Origin: Ignavibacteria bacterium
GTDB lineage: Bacteria; Bacteroidota; Ignavibacteria; Tepidaquicellales; Tepidaquicellaceae
Assembly (NCBI GenBank): GCA_019187405.1
Contig: JABAQZ010000018.1
Coordinates: forward strand, 1 to 64,000
Direction: 5' to 3'
Length of the DNA: 64,000 bases
Below the pieces are notes generated by a model, which saw nothing but the letters and a program-made list of their open reading frames with translations, did not search any database and was not told the origin of the DNA. Below are positions 54,781 to 64,000 of the stretch, one piece after another (positions within the stretch are counted from its first letter, which is position 1; each line of letters starts with the position of its first letter). Both the position numbers and the translations under genes were made by a program.

Positions 54781-56403
54781 ATGTTAAAAACTATTATTTT
54801 ATTTTTCCTCTCAATTTTAATCTCTTACAATACGTCTGCACAGGTAAAATCAGAGAGGAATTACAATGTTATTTCATATTCACTGGATTTGAATTTGTAT
54901 GACTGCTTTATCAGGCCGTTTCCGACTTCTTTTTCAGCTTCCGAAAAAATTACAGTATTGAATGAATCATCATCCGGACAGATTAGTCTCGATGCTTACG
55001 ATGGTTCGCTTATAATAGACTCTGTCGGATTGAGCGGAACATCTTTTTCTCATTCAGATAATATTTTAACCATTAATCTTGACAGGTTTTATGATTCAAG
55101 CGAAGTGTTTGATTTATTGATTTATTACAGGCACAAAAATGTTAAGGATTCTTCTTTCATGACCGGCAGGGGAATTGTTTATACCGATTGTGAGCCTATC
55201 GGAGCAAGAAGATGGTTTGTCTGCAATGATATCCCTTCGGATAAAGCAATAACTGAAATAACAACACGTGTTCCTGTCGGAGTAATTTACGGAGCAACGG
55301 GAAACCTGACGGACTCATTGGTTTCAAATGATACACTTATTTATAAATATGTCAGCAGATATCCCGTAGCCACTTATCTTGTGGCAATTGCTGGAAAAAC
55401 TGATTTCAGACTTCAGGAAAATATCTGGAACAGATATGGGGATAATGAAAAAATACCATTAAGATATTATTCTCAAAAGGGAGAAACCGAATTCAACATT
55501 AACAATGTAATGAAGAAGGTTCCTGAAATACTTGAATTCTTTTCAAAATTATTCGGACCTTATCCTTTTGAAAAACTGGCATTTGCAACCACTGATCAGC
55601 AGTATCAATGGGGAGGAATGGAAAATCAGACATTGATTACACTTTGTCCGGACTGCTGGATAGAAGATCTTGTTTGCCATGAAGCGGCTCACCAATGGTT
55701 TGGAGATTTAATTTCACCTTCTGCTTGGTCTGATATTTGGTTGAATGAAGGTTTCGCAACATACTGTGAAGCAATTTGGGCAGAGTATAAATATGACTAT
55801 ACCGGTTACAAAAACTTAATTGATTATGAAGCAAGTAAATACTTGAAACATAATCCGGGCAGGGAAATATATAATAAAGACTGGGATAAAAACATACCCG
55901 CAGACACAATTTTGTTCAATGATTATCTGGCATATTCCAAATCGGCATGTGTACTGCACATGTTCAGGTATCTTGTCGGAGATTCGGTATTTTTTAACAG
56001 TCTTGAATTATATGCAAGAAATCCTGAATACATGTACGGTAATATTTCTACAGGTGAGTTTATAAAATTTATGAGCAGTGTAACGAACAGAGATTTACTT
56101 TGGTTTTTTGGGCAGTGGTTAATGCAGCCCAATCATCCCGTTTACCAAAACAGGACTAACATAAAAAAAGCAGGCGATGCAAAATGGAAAGTCGAATACA
56201 CGATTACCCAACATCAGACTAACTCCGGATTTTTTAAAATGCCGGTCGAACTCAAAGTAGTATTTGAAAATGGTTCGGATACACTAATTAAAGTTGACAA
56301 TGATTATAATGTGCAGAAGTATGAGTTCGAATTCTCATCAAAACCAAAACGTGTGCTTTTTGATCCAGATAATCATATTGTACTTAAAGAAGTGATAAAA
56401 TAG
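54781..56403 (+). CDS. Secreted M1 family metallopeptidase
   Basis: A 540-residue zinc aminopeptidase. Signal peptide about 1-20 (SYNTSAQ). The zinc site is His300-Glu-Ala-Ala-His304 with Glu323 (HEAAH...WLNEG), and 'WGGMENQTLI' is the exopeptidase motif. The protein has the N-terminal beta domain and catalytic domain and a short C-terminal beta region, but lacks the large helical C-terminal domain of PepN. It may trim peptides in the envelope. Monocistronic, followed by a hairpin. Confidence 0.92.
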   Translation: MLKTIILFFLSILISYNTSAQVKSERNYNVISYSLDLNLYDCFIRPFPTSFSASEKITVLNESSSGQISLDAYDGSLIIDSVGLSGTSFSHSDNILTINLDRFYDSSEVFDLLIYYRHKNVKDSSFMTGRGIVYTDCEPIGARRWFVCNDIPSDKAITEITTRVPVGVIYGATGNLTDSLVSNDTLIYKYVSRYPVATYLVAIAGKTDFRLQENIWNRYGDNEKIPLRYYSQKGETEFNINNVMKKVPEILEFFSKLFGPYPFEKLAFATTDQQYQWGGMENQTLITLCPDCWIEDLVCHEAAHQWFGDLISPSAWSDIWLNEGFATYCEAIWAEYKYDYTGYKNLIDYEASKYLKHNPGREIYNKDWDKNIPADTILFNDYLAYSKSACVLHMFRYLVGDSVFFNSLELYARNPEYMYGNISTGEFIKFMSSVTNRDLLWFFGQWLMQPNHPVYQNRTNIKKAGDAKWKVEYTITQHQTNSGFFKMPVELKVVFENGSDTLIKVDNDYNVQKYEFEFSSKPKRVLFDPDNHIVLKEVIK

Positions 56404-56404
56404 A

Positions 56405-56447
56405 AAAAGCGTTAGTGTGTTATTAAGCAATTTACTTCCGCTTTTTT
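56405..56447 (+). terminator. Probable terminator after the M1 peptidase gene
   Basis: AAAAGCG (56405-56411) pairs with CGCTTTT (56439-56445), with a further AGT/ACT inside and a T-rich tail. The loop is long, so confidence is moderate. Confidence 0.55.
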
Positions 56448-56860
56448 ATTTTATTAAAATTCAATTTATCATGAAAATTTTTTCTATAAAGTTTTCATTT
56501 TAGCTTTTTGGATTTAACTCGGTAAATTATTGTTTACTTTTTTATTCAGAAGTTACATTATAAAATATACATATAACTGCTGTCATCGGATTTATAATAG
56601 ATATGGAATTCTGATAACTTGGCGAATTCGAATTTCCGGATATTTTTTAGCGCTGAAATTCGCTCCGGATAAAATTCTTTTTCAAGGTAATTTTTGAACC
56701 GCCATTTATTTTTTTGGTTTTGACGGAAGCAAACATTAAAGCAGCGTAAATTTTTACATGCCGCATTCTGCTTTGTTTGGAGTTTTAAAAGCATGATGAC
56801 TTGTTTAGCCGGAGTGAATCTTAAACGAAACATTCAAAATTTATTTGAATGTCAGAGTCT
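56448..56860. other. Gene-free region between the M1 peptidase and rarA
   Basis: About 410 bp between two 3' ends. A 91-codon open frame on the minus strand (56558-56833) has poor composition, no clear start signal and no recognisable motif, so I do not call it. No repeat or RNA was seen. Confidence 0.5.
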
Positions 56861-58180
56861 TCAGTATTTTTTCTTTCCCCATAAGTTCTTTAACCTTTCA
56901 TAAATTTCTTTTTCTTTACCGTTTTCGGAAGGATGATAATAAACTTTGTTTTTAATTTCATCCGGCAAATAGTTTTCAATAATGAAATTATTTTCAAAAT
57001 CATGAGGATACTTATAACCGCTGCCGTAATTTAATTCTTTCATCAGTTTTGTAGGAGCATTTCTTAAATGCAAAGGCACATTAAATGCCGGCAGATTTTC
57101 CGCATCTTCTTTTGCTTTGCTTACGGCAATGTATGATGCATTACTTTTAGGACAAGCTGAAAGATATGCAGCAGTCTGTGACAGCACAAGAGCAGCTTCA
57201 GGCATGCCAATGTAATCAATTGCCGTAAATGCGCTGACTGCAAGTGTCAGTGCAAATGGTTCTGCATTTCCGATATCTTCTGAAGCCAGCACAATCATTC
57301 TTCGGGCAATAAACTTTGGCTCTTCGCCTCCTCTCAGCATTCTCGCCAGCCAGTAGAGCGCAGCATCCGGGTCGCTTCCTCGAATGCTCTTTATGAATGC
57401 TGAGATAACATTATAATGCTCTTCCCGGTTTTTGTCATACTTGATATAGTTGGTCTGAAATGCTTCTTTGAATATTTCGTTTGACAGATTTATATAACCG
57501 TCGTTTCCGGCTTTGGTTAAATTTACAGCAAGTTCAAGTCCGTTTAGAAGTCGTCTCGCATCGCCGTTTGAAAGACCGATTAGAAAATCTTTATCATCAA
57601 TTTTAATCTTTAACTTACTTAACAAAATATCATTTGCCAATGTGTTGTCAATTATTTTCATAAAATCATTTTTTGTAAGTTCTTCGAGAACAAACACTCT
57701 GCTTCTAGAAAGCAAAGGCGAAATAACTTCGAATGACGGATTCTCGGTTGTTGCGCCGATCAGGATTATAGTTCCTTTTTCGGAACTTTGAAGCAGGGAA
57801 TCCTGCTGCGCCTTGTTAAATCTGTGTATTTCGTCAATGAATAAAATTGTTTTGCTGCCTTTTTGTTTGAGATTGTATTCTGCCTTAGTGATGGCATCTC
57901 TGACATCTTTTACTCCGGAAGAAACGGCAGATAACTGAATGAAATCGGATTCAACAAGTTTTGAAATAAGAAGTGCAAGAGTGGTTTTCCCGACTCCGGG
58001 AGGACCCCAGAGTATCATGGATGCCGGTTCCTTATTCTCAATCATAATTCTAAGCGGCTTACCCGGACCGATTAGATGGCTTTGACCTGCAAAATGTTCA
58101 AGATCCTGCGGCCTCATCCTTTCGGCAAGCGGAACTGTCTCTGATATTTTCATTTCAGAATTACCGGAAAATAAATCCAT
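56861..58180 (-). CDS. rarA: Replication-associated recombination protein RarA (MgsA)
   Basis: A 439-residue AAA+ ATPase of the clamp-loader-like WHIP/RarA family that acts at stalled replication forks. Walker A GPPGVGKT at 59-66, 'LFIDEIHRFNKAQQDSLL' as Walker B, 'GATTENPSFEVISPLLSRSRVF' sensor region, and the MgsA C-terminal domain ('IRGSDPDAALYWLARML', 'ASEDIGNAEP') are intact. N-terminal 'LAERMRPQDLEHFAGQSHL' is typical. Confidence 0.96.
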   Translation of the reverse strand: MDLFSGNSEMKISETVPLAERMRPQDLEHFAGQSHLIGPGKPLRIMIENKEPASMILWGPPGVGKTTLALLISKLVESDFIQLSAVSSGVKDVRDAITKAEYNLKQKGSKTILFIDEIHRFNKAQQDSLLQSSEKGTIILIGATTENPSFEVISPLLSRSRVFVLEELTKNDFMKIIDNTLANDILLSKLKIKIDDKDFLIGLSNGDARRLLNGLELAVNLTKAGNDGYINLSNEIFKEAFQTNYIKYDKNREEHYNVISAFIKSIRGSDPDAALYWLARMLRGGEEPKFIARRMIVLASEDIGNAEPFALTLAVSAFTAIDYIGMPEAALVLSQTAAYLSACPKSNASYIAVSKAKEDAENLPAFNVPLHLRNAPTKLMKELNYGSGYKYPHDFENNFIIENYLPDEIKNKVYYHPSENGKEKEIYERLKNLWGKKKY

Positions 58181-58259
58181 GCTTTTATTTTAAATTACAA
58201 ATTAGAAATTTAAAATTACATGCTTCTGAGAAAAAATAATTTGTCAGAAATGAATAATT

Positions 58260-59249
58260 TTAAAGTTTCTCTGATTTATTTATAAAATAAATTCCCACCA
58301 GAATCAATGCCATACCTGCAAAGTGCAGGGGAAATAATTGCTCATCATCCAAATATCCCCATATTACGGCAACTATTGGGACTAAATATGTTACCGAACT
58401 GGAAAAGAGTGTAGAGCTTATCATAATTAGTCTTGTATATAAAATCAGAGCTATTGCCGTCCCGAATATTCCTAGCAATGCAATACAGAATAAAGCGAAC
58501 AAGTATTCGTAACTGAATGATATTTCAGAGAAAAAATCAGTGAACGGCATTAGCATCAATGACACTGGTCCTGAAAAAAATAATGCAACAGAAGTTATTG
58601 TCAGTGAGTCGATTCCCGATAAAGAATATTTTAAGAAATTTAGATTAAGTGCGTAACATATTGTTGCCAGAACAATGAGCCAGAGATAAGAATTTAAATT
58701 GCCGAGGCCGCCGCTGCTGTTGATGAAGCTAAGCAGCACAGTTCCCGCTAAACCTATAACTATGCCGGAGATCTGTCTGAAATTTATTTTGTATTTGAAA
58801 AAATTCACTGCAATAATAACCGTAAACAAAGGTGTGAGTGCATTCAGAATTCCGGTTAACGAACTATCTATTTTTGTCTGAGCCAGCGCAAATAAAATCG
58901 AAGGAATAAGGTTGCTTACAAGTCCGGTGAAAGCAAAGATTTTCCAATTAGCTTTGGTGATATATTTTAATCTCGATATTGCAAAAGGCAGCAATATTAT
59001 GAATGCAAAAAAAATTCTTAACGAACCGACTTCTAAAGGTGAAAATAATTCAAGTCCTCTTTTTATAAGAATGAAAGAGCTTCCCCATATTACGGATAAA
59101 ATAATCAATAATATCCAGGATAATGCGCTGTTTTTATCGGAGAAGTTTTTTTTCAATAGGCTGAATTTTATCGAGCAGTAAAATAATATAATTTTATTAA
59201 ACAATAATCTGAATTTAAACCGCATACCGGATTTATATTTGATCAACAC
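58260..59249 (-). CDS. DMT superfamily (EamA) transporter
   Basis: A 329-residue inner-membrane protein with two EamA repeats and about ten hydrophobic helices. 'SVIWGSSFILIKRGLELFSPLEVGSLRIFFAF' opens the first repeat and the second ends at 'FAGMALILVGIYFINKS'. The start is uncertain: the first ~40 residues are basic and not typical, so a later start near residue 42 is possible. Substrate unknown (metabolite exporter-like). Confidence 0.88.
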   Translation of the reverse strand: MLIKYKSGMRFKFRLLFNKIILFYCSIKFSLLKKNFSDKNSALSWILLIILSVIWGSSFILIKRGLELFSPLEVGSLRIFFAFIILLPFAISRLKYITKANWKIFAFTGLVSNLIPSILFALAQTKIDSSLTGILNALTPLFTVIIAVNFFKYKINFRQISGIVIGLAGTVLLSFINSSGGLGNLNSYLWLIVLATICYALNLNFLKYSLSGIDSLTITSVALFFSGPVSLMLMPFTDFFSEISFSYEYLFALFCIALLGIFGTAIALILYTRLIMISSTLFSSSVTYLVPIVAVIWGYLDDEQLFPLHFAGMALILVGIYFINKSEKL

Positions 59250-59391
59250 ACTGTATTAAATTCTTCCTTTCACATCTCTATAATAATCTCGGTATGATTT
59301 TATTTTATGCAAAAATTATATATATTTAATTTATTGAAATAAGATTTGTAAATGATATAAAAAAAATTTATAAAAATTTAAATATTAATCC

Positions 59392-60372
59392 ATGAAATCA
59401 TTTTCCTTTTTATTAATTCTGGTAGTCATTGTAATTTATTTTTCGTGCAGCGGTTCAGATGATGAGTCTGACAGAATGCAGGATAATCAGCTGATGGGAT
59501 CAAATTGTACCCAGCCTAACTTAAAGATAGATGTCAACATAAACAGAAAATTCTGCGGAAACGATGATTGTTTGTTTCAATTTGCTGGATATTGGTGGTG
59601 GACAAATTATGAGTTTAAAAATGCATCCGAATATTTTTACAATCAGGGTCAAAACTGGAGTCCGAGAAATCCAGTGTTTCAGGCTGACGGCATTCACTTA
59701 AGAGTAAGAAAGGATGATCTAGGTGAAGGCAAATTGAGATGGATGGCTTCAGAAGTAGTGGCAGTTTTTGAAAATGACAAAAGAACTCTTTTTAAAACTG
59801 GTTATGGAACATACCTTGTTTCGGTAAAAGTTCTGACTGCTGATTCATGGGACAAACTTGACAGGAATGTAGTCTTTGGGGCATTTACATATCAGAGAGA
59901 TAAAAGCGGTAACATGAATAATCCATATCTTGAACTGGATCTTGCGGAAATTTCACGTTGGGGAGCGCCTCCTTGCTCCAATCTGCTTGATCAGAGACTC
60001 TGCAGTGGAAATGCGCAGTTCGCCGTTCAACTCTGGGATAGTGATCAAGATAATGTTCATCGATATTCAATTTCTACAGGAGTAAAGGAAATTACTTTGG
60101 TGATGAAGTGGACAAAAGGAAATACACCTGTTACCTTCAGTCAGTATAACGGACTTTATAATCTGGAAAATCTGCCTTCCTCGCCTGCAAATTCTTGGAC
60201 TACGGACAGTGATCAGAATAAGTTCATTCCTTTTGATCAGTGTCAGCTTTTTCACATGAACCTTTGGATGGGAAATTATAAAGAAAAAGGACAGGACAAT
60301 GATCATCCCGGACCAAGCAACGGACAGGATCAGGAAGTGGTTGTCACAAATTTTCAATATAAGCCGCTGTAA
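59392..60372 (+). CDS. GH16-like lipoprotein (putative beta-glucanase fold)
   Basis: A 326-residue lipoprotein; leader ends at Cys19 (IYFSC) followed by acidic SGSDDESD, as in surface lipoproteins of Bacteroidota. The mature part looks like a jelly-roll: 'GYGTYLVSVKVLTA', then Glu181-Leu-Asp183-Leu-Ala-Glu186 (ELDLAE), fitting the GH16 catalytic ExDx(x)E motif, then 'ISRWG'. An aromatic cluster (GYWWWTNYEF) near 67-76 could line a glycan groove. Four or more Cys suggest disulfides. Overall similarity to GH16 beyond the motif is modest. Monocistronic. Confidence 0.6.
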   Translation: MKSFSFLLILVVIVIYFSCSGSDDESDRMQDNQLMGSNCTQPNLKIDVNINRKFCGNDDCLFQFAGYWWWTNYEFKNASEYFYNQGQNWSPRNPVFQADGIHLRVRKDDLGEGKLRWMASEVVAVFENDKRTLFKTGYGTYLVSVKVLTADSWDKLDRNVVFGAFTYQRDKSGNMNNPYLELDLAEISRWGAPPCSNLLDQRLCSGNAQFAVQLWDSDQDNVHRYSISTGVKEITLVMKWTKGNTPVTFSQYNGLYNLENLPSSPANSWTTDSDQNKFIPFDQCQLFHMNLWMGNYKEKGQDNDHPGPSNGQDQEVVVTNFQYKPL

Positions 60373-60670
60373 CAATTAATTTTCCGGGCTGATAAAAAGA
60401 TATATTCGCTTTTACAGGATTGACATTGTAATGTTAAATCTATTTCCGGTTTTTTTGAATAAGTAATTCTACAAGTTGTATTGATCGGATTCAAAAAGGC
60501 TTCTTTCTAAATTCAAATGCTTTTATTAGACCTTGACTGATTTCCTTAAAATCTTTGTCTGATATTCTTCAAATATTTTCAAGTTATAAATTTACTAAAC
60601 ACTTCAGAAGCGTTTATTTAAAATTATTATCTTTCATTGAAATAAATAAAGATAAGATTTAAGTTTATAC
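60373..60670. other. Intergenic region before dinB
   Basis: 298 bp, AT-rich; no gene, repeat or RNA seen. It must contain the dinB promoter; no clear SOS box was recognised. Confidence 0.4.
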
Positions 60671-61852
60671 ATGTCGGAATTTGGTCACAAAATTATATTT
60701 CACATTGACATGGATGCTTTCTTTGCTTCCTGTGAAGAAGCCATCAGACCGGAGCTTAAAAATAAACCCCTTGTGGTTGGAGGTACTAAAGAGGATAAAA
60801 GAAGTATTGTTGCATGTCCGAATTACCTTGCACGGGCAAAGGGAGTCAGGACTGCAATGCCGCTCACAAAAGCAATGGCGCTCGTTCCTGAAGCAAATTT
60901 TATCAGAAGCACCAAAGGGCTATATTCGGATTATTCAAAAAAAGTCAGGGAAATTTTTTACAAATATACGCCTGTAGTTCAGCCGATGAGCGTCGATGAA
61001 GCATTTCTTGATGTTACCGAAGTCCTGCATCTTCATAATAATGATCATATTAAATTAGCGGAAATAATTAAGAACGAAATAAAAAGTACTCTAAAGATAA
61101 CTTGTTCCATCGGAATAGCAGCAAATAAGATATGCGCAAAGATTGGTTCGAAGTTTAACAAGCCAGACGGAATTACCGTTGTTCCATTCGGTAAAGAAAA
61201 AGAATTTTTAGCTGAACTTACGATAGATAAAATACCCGGCGCCGGGAAAGCCACTCAGGATAAGCTTAAAAAATACGGTATCATAAAAATCGGCGACATT
61301 TTGAAATACAATAAGTCATTTTATGAAAATGAAATTGGCATTCATACTTCTTTTCTTATAAATGTGGCAAGCGGGAAATCCAGCGATAAAGTTTCAGAGT
61401 TTGGCGAAGACAGAAAATCGCTTTCAAAAGAAAATACTTTTTGGGAGGATACCGATGATAGAGATTTTCTGCAGTCCGAACTTTATTATCTTATGGAGAG
61501 ATGTTGTCAGAAGCTAAGAAGCATAAATACAAAAAGCAGAACAATTACCGTAAAGGTCAAGTACTTTGATTTCAAAGTAAATCAGAAATCATTTACCGGG
61601 AAGAAATATTCTAATGTGGAAACTGATTTTTATGATGATGCGGTCGAGCTCATGGATAAAATGCTGGTGAAGAAAAAAAAGTTAAGGCTTCTCGGAATAA
61701 AATTTTCCGAACTTGTAAAAGGCGATGCTGCAATGCAGGAAAATATGTTTGATGATGTAGATAAGAAAGAAAATCTTCTGAAAAAAATTGATAAAATAAG
61801 AAAGAAGTATAACTATGATGTCGTTAAATTCGGTCGGACATTTAAGATTTAA
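60671..61852 (+). CDS. dinB: DNA polymerase IV (Y family)
   Basis: A 393-residue translesion polymerase. Catalytic acidic residues: Asp13 in 'HIDMDAFFASCE', and Asp109-Glu110 in 'PMSVDEAFLDVT'. 'YLARAKGVRTAMPLTKA' (fingers), 'CSIGIAANKICAKIGSKFNKPDG' and the HhH region 'IPGAGKATQDKLKKYGI' follow, then the little-finger domain. No beta-clamp peptide was identified by eye at the very C-terminus. Its stop overlaps the convergent GNAT gene by 4 bp. Confidence 0.95.
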   Translation: MSEFGHKIIFHIDMDAFFASCEEAIRPELKNKPLVVGGTKEDKRSIVACPNYLARAKGVRTAMPLTKAMALVPEANFIRSTKGLYSDYSKKVREIFYKYTPVVQPMSVDEAFLDVTEVLHLHNNDHIKLAEIIKNEIKSTLKITCSIGIAANKICAKIGSKFNKPDGITVVPFGKEKEFLAELTIDKIPGAGKATQDKLKKYGIIKIGDILKYNKSFYENEIGIHTSFLINVASGKSSDKVSEFGEDRKSLSKENTFWEDTDDRDFLQSELYYLMERCCQKLRSINTKSRTITVKVKYFDFKVNQKSFTGKKYSNVETDFYDDAVELMDKMLVKKKKLRLLGIKFSELVKGDAAMQENMFDDVDKKENLLKKIDKIRKKYNYDVVKFGRTFKI

Positions 61853-62352
61853 CTTTTTTCATTAAGCATTACAAAATCATTCATTATAAATCCTCCGCCA
61901 ATATCCATGTCGATAATTTTTTCAATTATAAATCCTTTTCTGAAATAGAAATTAATTGCCTGAATATTTTGTCTATTGACTGTTAGCCGAATAGAAAATT
62001 TTTTTTTATCTCCGAAAATATGATTCATCAGAGCAGTGCCGATTCCCTTATTCTGCAGTTTCGGATCAACATAAATTTTGTGAATGAAGTAATCACTTTC
62101 TCCTGTTTTGCTGACTGACATAAATCCTGTCATTACATTTCCCGAATAAGCTGCGGTGAATATGTGCCCTTTTTGAAATATCTGTTCCTTTATACTTTCG
62201 GTAGAGTACATTTGCTCCAGCATGTAGTCCACTTGCTTTTGTCCGATAATGGAAGGATAATGGAAATTCCATATCTTATGAGCAAGTTTTGAAAGAGTTT
62301 CAATTTCTTCCATTTTTATTTGTCTGCAAATTAAAAGTGAGTTCTTATTCAT
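61849..62352 (-). CDS. GNAT family N-acetyltransferase
   Basis: A 167-residue acetyltransferase. Acetyl-CoA motif A is 'IYVDPKLQNKGIGTALMNHIF' (about 102-122, with Q-N-K-G-I-G), followed by 'LTVNRQNIQAINFYFRKGFIIEK' (motif B). Substrate unknown. Convergent with dinB, 4-bp overlap; 41 bp after the peptide-binding protein gene's 3' end on the same strand. Confidence 0.88.
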   Translation of the reverse strand: MNKNSLLICRQIKMEEIETLSKLAHKIWNFHYPSIIGQKQVDYMLEQMYSTESIKEQIFQKGHIFTAAYSGNVMTGFMSVSKTGESDYFIHKIYVDPKLQNKGIGTALMNHIFGDKKKFSIRLTVNRQNIQAINFYFRKGFIIEKIIDMDIGGGFIMNDFVMLNEKS

Positions 62353-62393
62353 AAAGCTTTTACAAGAGTAAACAAACTTAAGATATTTTATCG

Positions 62394-64000
62394 TTAATTT
62401 TTTCTTGTATGATTAAGATTAATAATATTTAATCCGTCGAGAAAAAATCCTTCAATGTTTTTTTGCAGGAGATATACTTTTTGATTGTAATAAAGATAGA
62501 GCCATGCCGCATCATCAATTACTATTTTCTGCATTTCGTCATAGATCTTTTGTCTTTCGGCAAAGTTGGTTATCTCAAGGGATTTTTCATAAAGTTCGTC
62601 AATGACTGGGTTACTATATCCGACTCTGTTTGGTCCTTTCGGAGTAATATTTTTGCTGTAAAATAATGCCATAAAATTTTCGGGATCAAAATAATCGGCT
62701 CCCCAGCTTGCTCTCCAAAATGGGAATACTCCTTCTTCCTGTCTTGAAATCAAAGTTGCCTGAAGCATCTGCTCGAGAATGAGATTAATCCCGAATTCCT
62801 TAAGCTGCTCTTGAACAGCGATGGCAATTGTTTTTTGAATTTCATCATTGCCGGTTACGAGTGTAAGATTCAGTCCTTTGCCTTCGGGATAACCTGCTTC
62901 GGCGAGAAGCTGTTTTGCTTTTTCCTTATTATAAGAATAGCCAATAATTTCTTGATTAAATCCCGGCATACCGGCGGGAATGGGACCGTTTAAAGCAGGA
63001 GCGCCTCGGTTCTTTAAGACAAACTTTAAAATTCTGTTTTTATCTACAGCATAGTTTAGCGCTTGCCGAAGTTTTTTGTTATTTACAAAGGGTCCGTCTT
63101 TGCCGCCAGGTAACTCAAGTGATTGCATCATACCAAAGAAAACGGTCTGAAGCCAAGGTTGCTTAACCAAATTGTAATTTTTTTCTGACGGGCTGTTTAA
63201 ATTTCCGTTTTCATCCGTAATCTGGTCAAAAGTTTCGGATGAAGGTTCGTGGTAGTCATATTTACCATTTTGAAAATCAAGGAACTCCGTTTCTGATGAT
63301 TGTGTAAAGGTAATTTTTATTCCGTCAAGATACGGAATGGAATTTCCGGATTTATCTTTTTCCCAGTATGATTTATTTTTTTCAAAAATCATTTCTTTAT
63401 CTATGTCCCATCTGACAAACTTAAATGCACCGGAACCGACTGGATTCTGCCCGAATTTATCTTTAAAAAAATCAACTGCTTCTTTGGGATAAACATATCC
63501 ATAGCTCATTGTTAAAATGCTAAGGAACGGAGAAAACGGTTTTGTCAATGTAATTTCAAGCGTAGTATCATTTATTGCATTTATTCCGGTAATTTCATTT
63601 ACTTCATTCGAAGATTTTCCTGACATAAAATCGATGTATTCCTGAGCGCCTTTTATTCTGTCTCTGAATACCCATTGTCCACGAGATTTAGTTTTGGGAT
63701 TATTCACTCTTTCCAAGCAGTATTTAAAATCTTGTGCAGTTACTTTCCTTGTTTTTGCATCTCCGAAACAGGCATTATCATGAAAGTAAACATCATTGCG
63801 CAGAATGAAAGTATATTTAAGACCGTTATCGGAAATAAACCAATTTTTTGCAATAGCAGGAGTTATGTTTTTATTCGAATCAAATTTCACCAGTCCGTCC
63901 ATCATTACAGATAAACACCAGATAGACTGGACGGAATTAGACATTACGGGTTCGAGTGTTTCCACCCCGAGATTCAAATTAAAATTAAAAATCTTTTTGC
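62394..64000 (-). CDS. Peptide/nickel ABC transporter substrate-binding protein (5' end outside window)
   Basis: The frame stays open to the window edge (codons before 63977 read KKIFNFN), so the true start and signal peptide lie beyond 64000. The ~535 residues seen form a family-5 solute-binding protein: 'GVETLEPVMSNSVQSIWCLSVMMDGLV', 'DVYFHDNACFGDAKTRKVTAQDFKYCLERVNNP', 'GSGAFKFVRWDIDKEMIFEKN', 'LRQALNYAVDKNRIL' and 'ILEQMLQATLISRQEEGVFPFWRASWGADYFDPENF'. It should bind oligopeptides in the periplasm. No permease or ATPase gene follows it on this side. Confidence 0.92.
   Translation of the reverse strand, partial: KKIFNFNLNLGVETLEPVMSNSVQSIWCLSVMMDGLVKFDSNKNITPAIAKNWFISDNGLKYTFILRNDVYFHDNACFGDAKTRKVTAQDFKYCLERVNNPKTKSRGQWVFRDRIKGAQEYIDFMSGKSSNEVNEITGINAINDTTLEITLTKPFSPFLSILTMSYGYVYPKEAVDFFKDKFGQNPVGSGAFKFVRWDIDKEMIFEKNKSYWEKDKSGNSIPYLDGIKITFTQSSETEFLDFQNGKYDYHEPSSETFDQITDENGNLNSPSEKNYNLVKQPWLQTVFFGMMQSLELPGGKDGPFVNNKKLRQALNYAVDKNRILKFVLKNRGAPALNGPIPAGMPGFNQEIIGYSYNKEKAKQLLAEAGYPEGKGLNLTLVTGNDEIQKTIAIAVQEQLKEFGINLILEQMLQATLISRQEEGVFPFWRASWGADYFDPENFMALFYSKNITPKGPNRVGYSNPVIDELYEKSLEITNFAERQKIYDEMQKIVIDDAAWLYLYYNQKVYLLQKNIEGFFLDGLNIINLNHTRKN

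Noticed and set aside
56558-56833. 91-codon minus-strand frame
   Set aside because: Lys/Asn/Phe-rich, no motif, no start signals and no operon linkage; likely chance in AT-rich DNA.

Overview
The window is an AT-rich chromosomal segment from a member of the Bacteroidota/Chlorobiota/Ignavibacteriota (FCB) group, most likely an Ignavibacteria-like lineage. Four things point that way: a type IX secretion C-terminal sorting domain of the 'NYPNPFNPST...GREV...GVYFYR' type, a BtuG-like surface propeller next to BtuB, Bacteroidota-type promoters (TTG then TAnnTTTG), and mostly weak Shine-Dalgarno sequences with several TTG starts. No rRNA, tRNA, phage, complete insertion sequence or CRISPR array was recognised.

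Layout. 1-2971 is a dense array of about 20 palindromic units in both orientations, with 20-bp half-unit ladders. 3169-7302 is a minus-strand vitamin B12 operon (btuB, cobO, a small CxC/CxxC Fe-S protein, a BtuG-like lipoprotein) behind a cobalamin riboswitch whose terminator ends against the btuB start codon. 7393-12607 carries a methyltransferase, a serine-palmitoyltransferase-like enzyme, a divergent SDR and argS. 12730-17733 is a large thioester alpha-2-macroglobulin. 17876-22530 is a plus-strand run (DUF2461, hydrolase, DoxX, truA, TIGR01777 epimerase, small-molecule kinase). 22536-28469 is a MacAB-TolC-like exporter with two different permeases. 29796-31079 holds a QueD/PTPS enzyme and a SpoU methyltransferase.

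31114-38597 encodes four secreted proteins on the minus strand: a T9SS protein, a PQQ-type sugar dehydrogenase homologue, an EEP-family nuclease and an endonuclease I. The last three share a ~170-residue C-terminal module with two dockerin/EF-hand-like loops. 38598-40265 is a 1.7-kb gene-free region with two unrelated tandem arrays (about 169 bp and 127 bp). 40266-47339 holds an S9-like hydrolase, bacilliredoxin, clpC, fabH and ispE. 47341-51546 is a minus operon of dsbD, two paralogous small envelope proteins and a second, divergent truA. 51797-56403 has a small alpha-helical protein with a clear promoter and SD, nadE, gamma-glutamyltransferase and an M1 peptidase. 56861-64000 has rarA, a DMT transporter, a GH16-like lipoprotein, dinB, a GNAT enzyme and a peptide-binding protein cut by the window edge.

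The observations I would follow first are the B12 cassette with its embedded Fe-S protein, the shared C-terminal module on the secreted enzymes, the covarying palindrome array, and a ~200-bp dispersed element present three times (29508-29717, 34015-34213, 45896-46102) with degenerate terminal inverted repeats. All function calls rest on reading motifs by eye; no database search was run.
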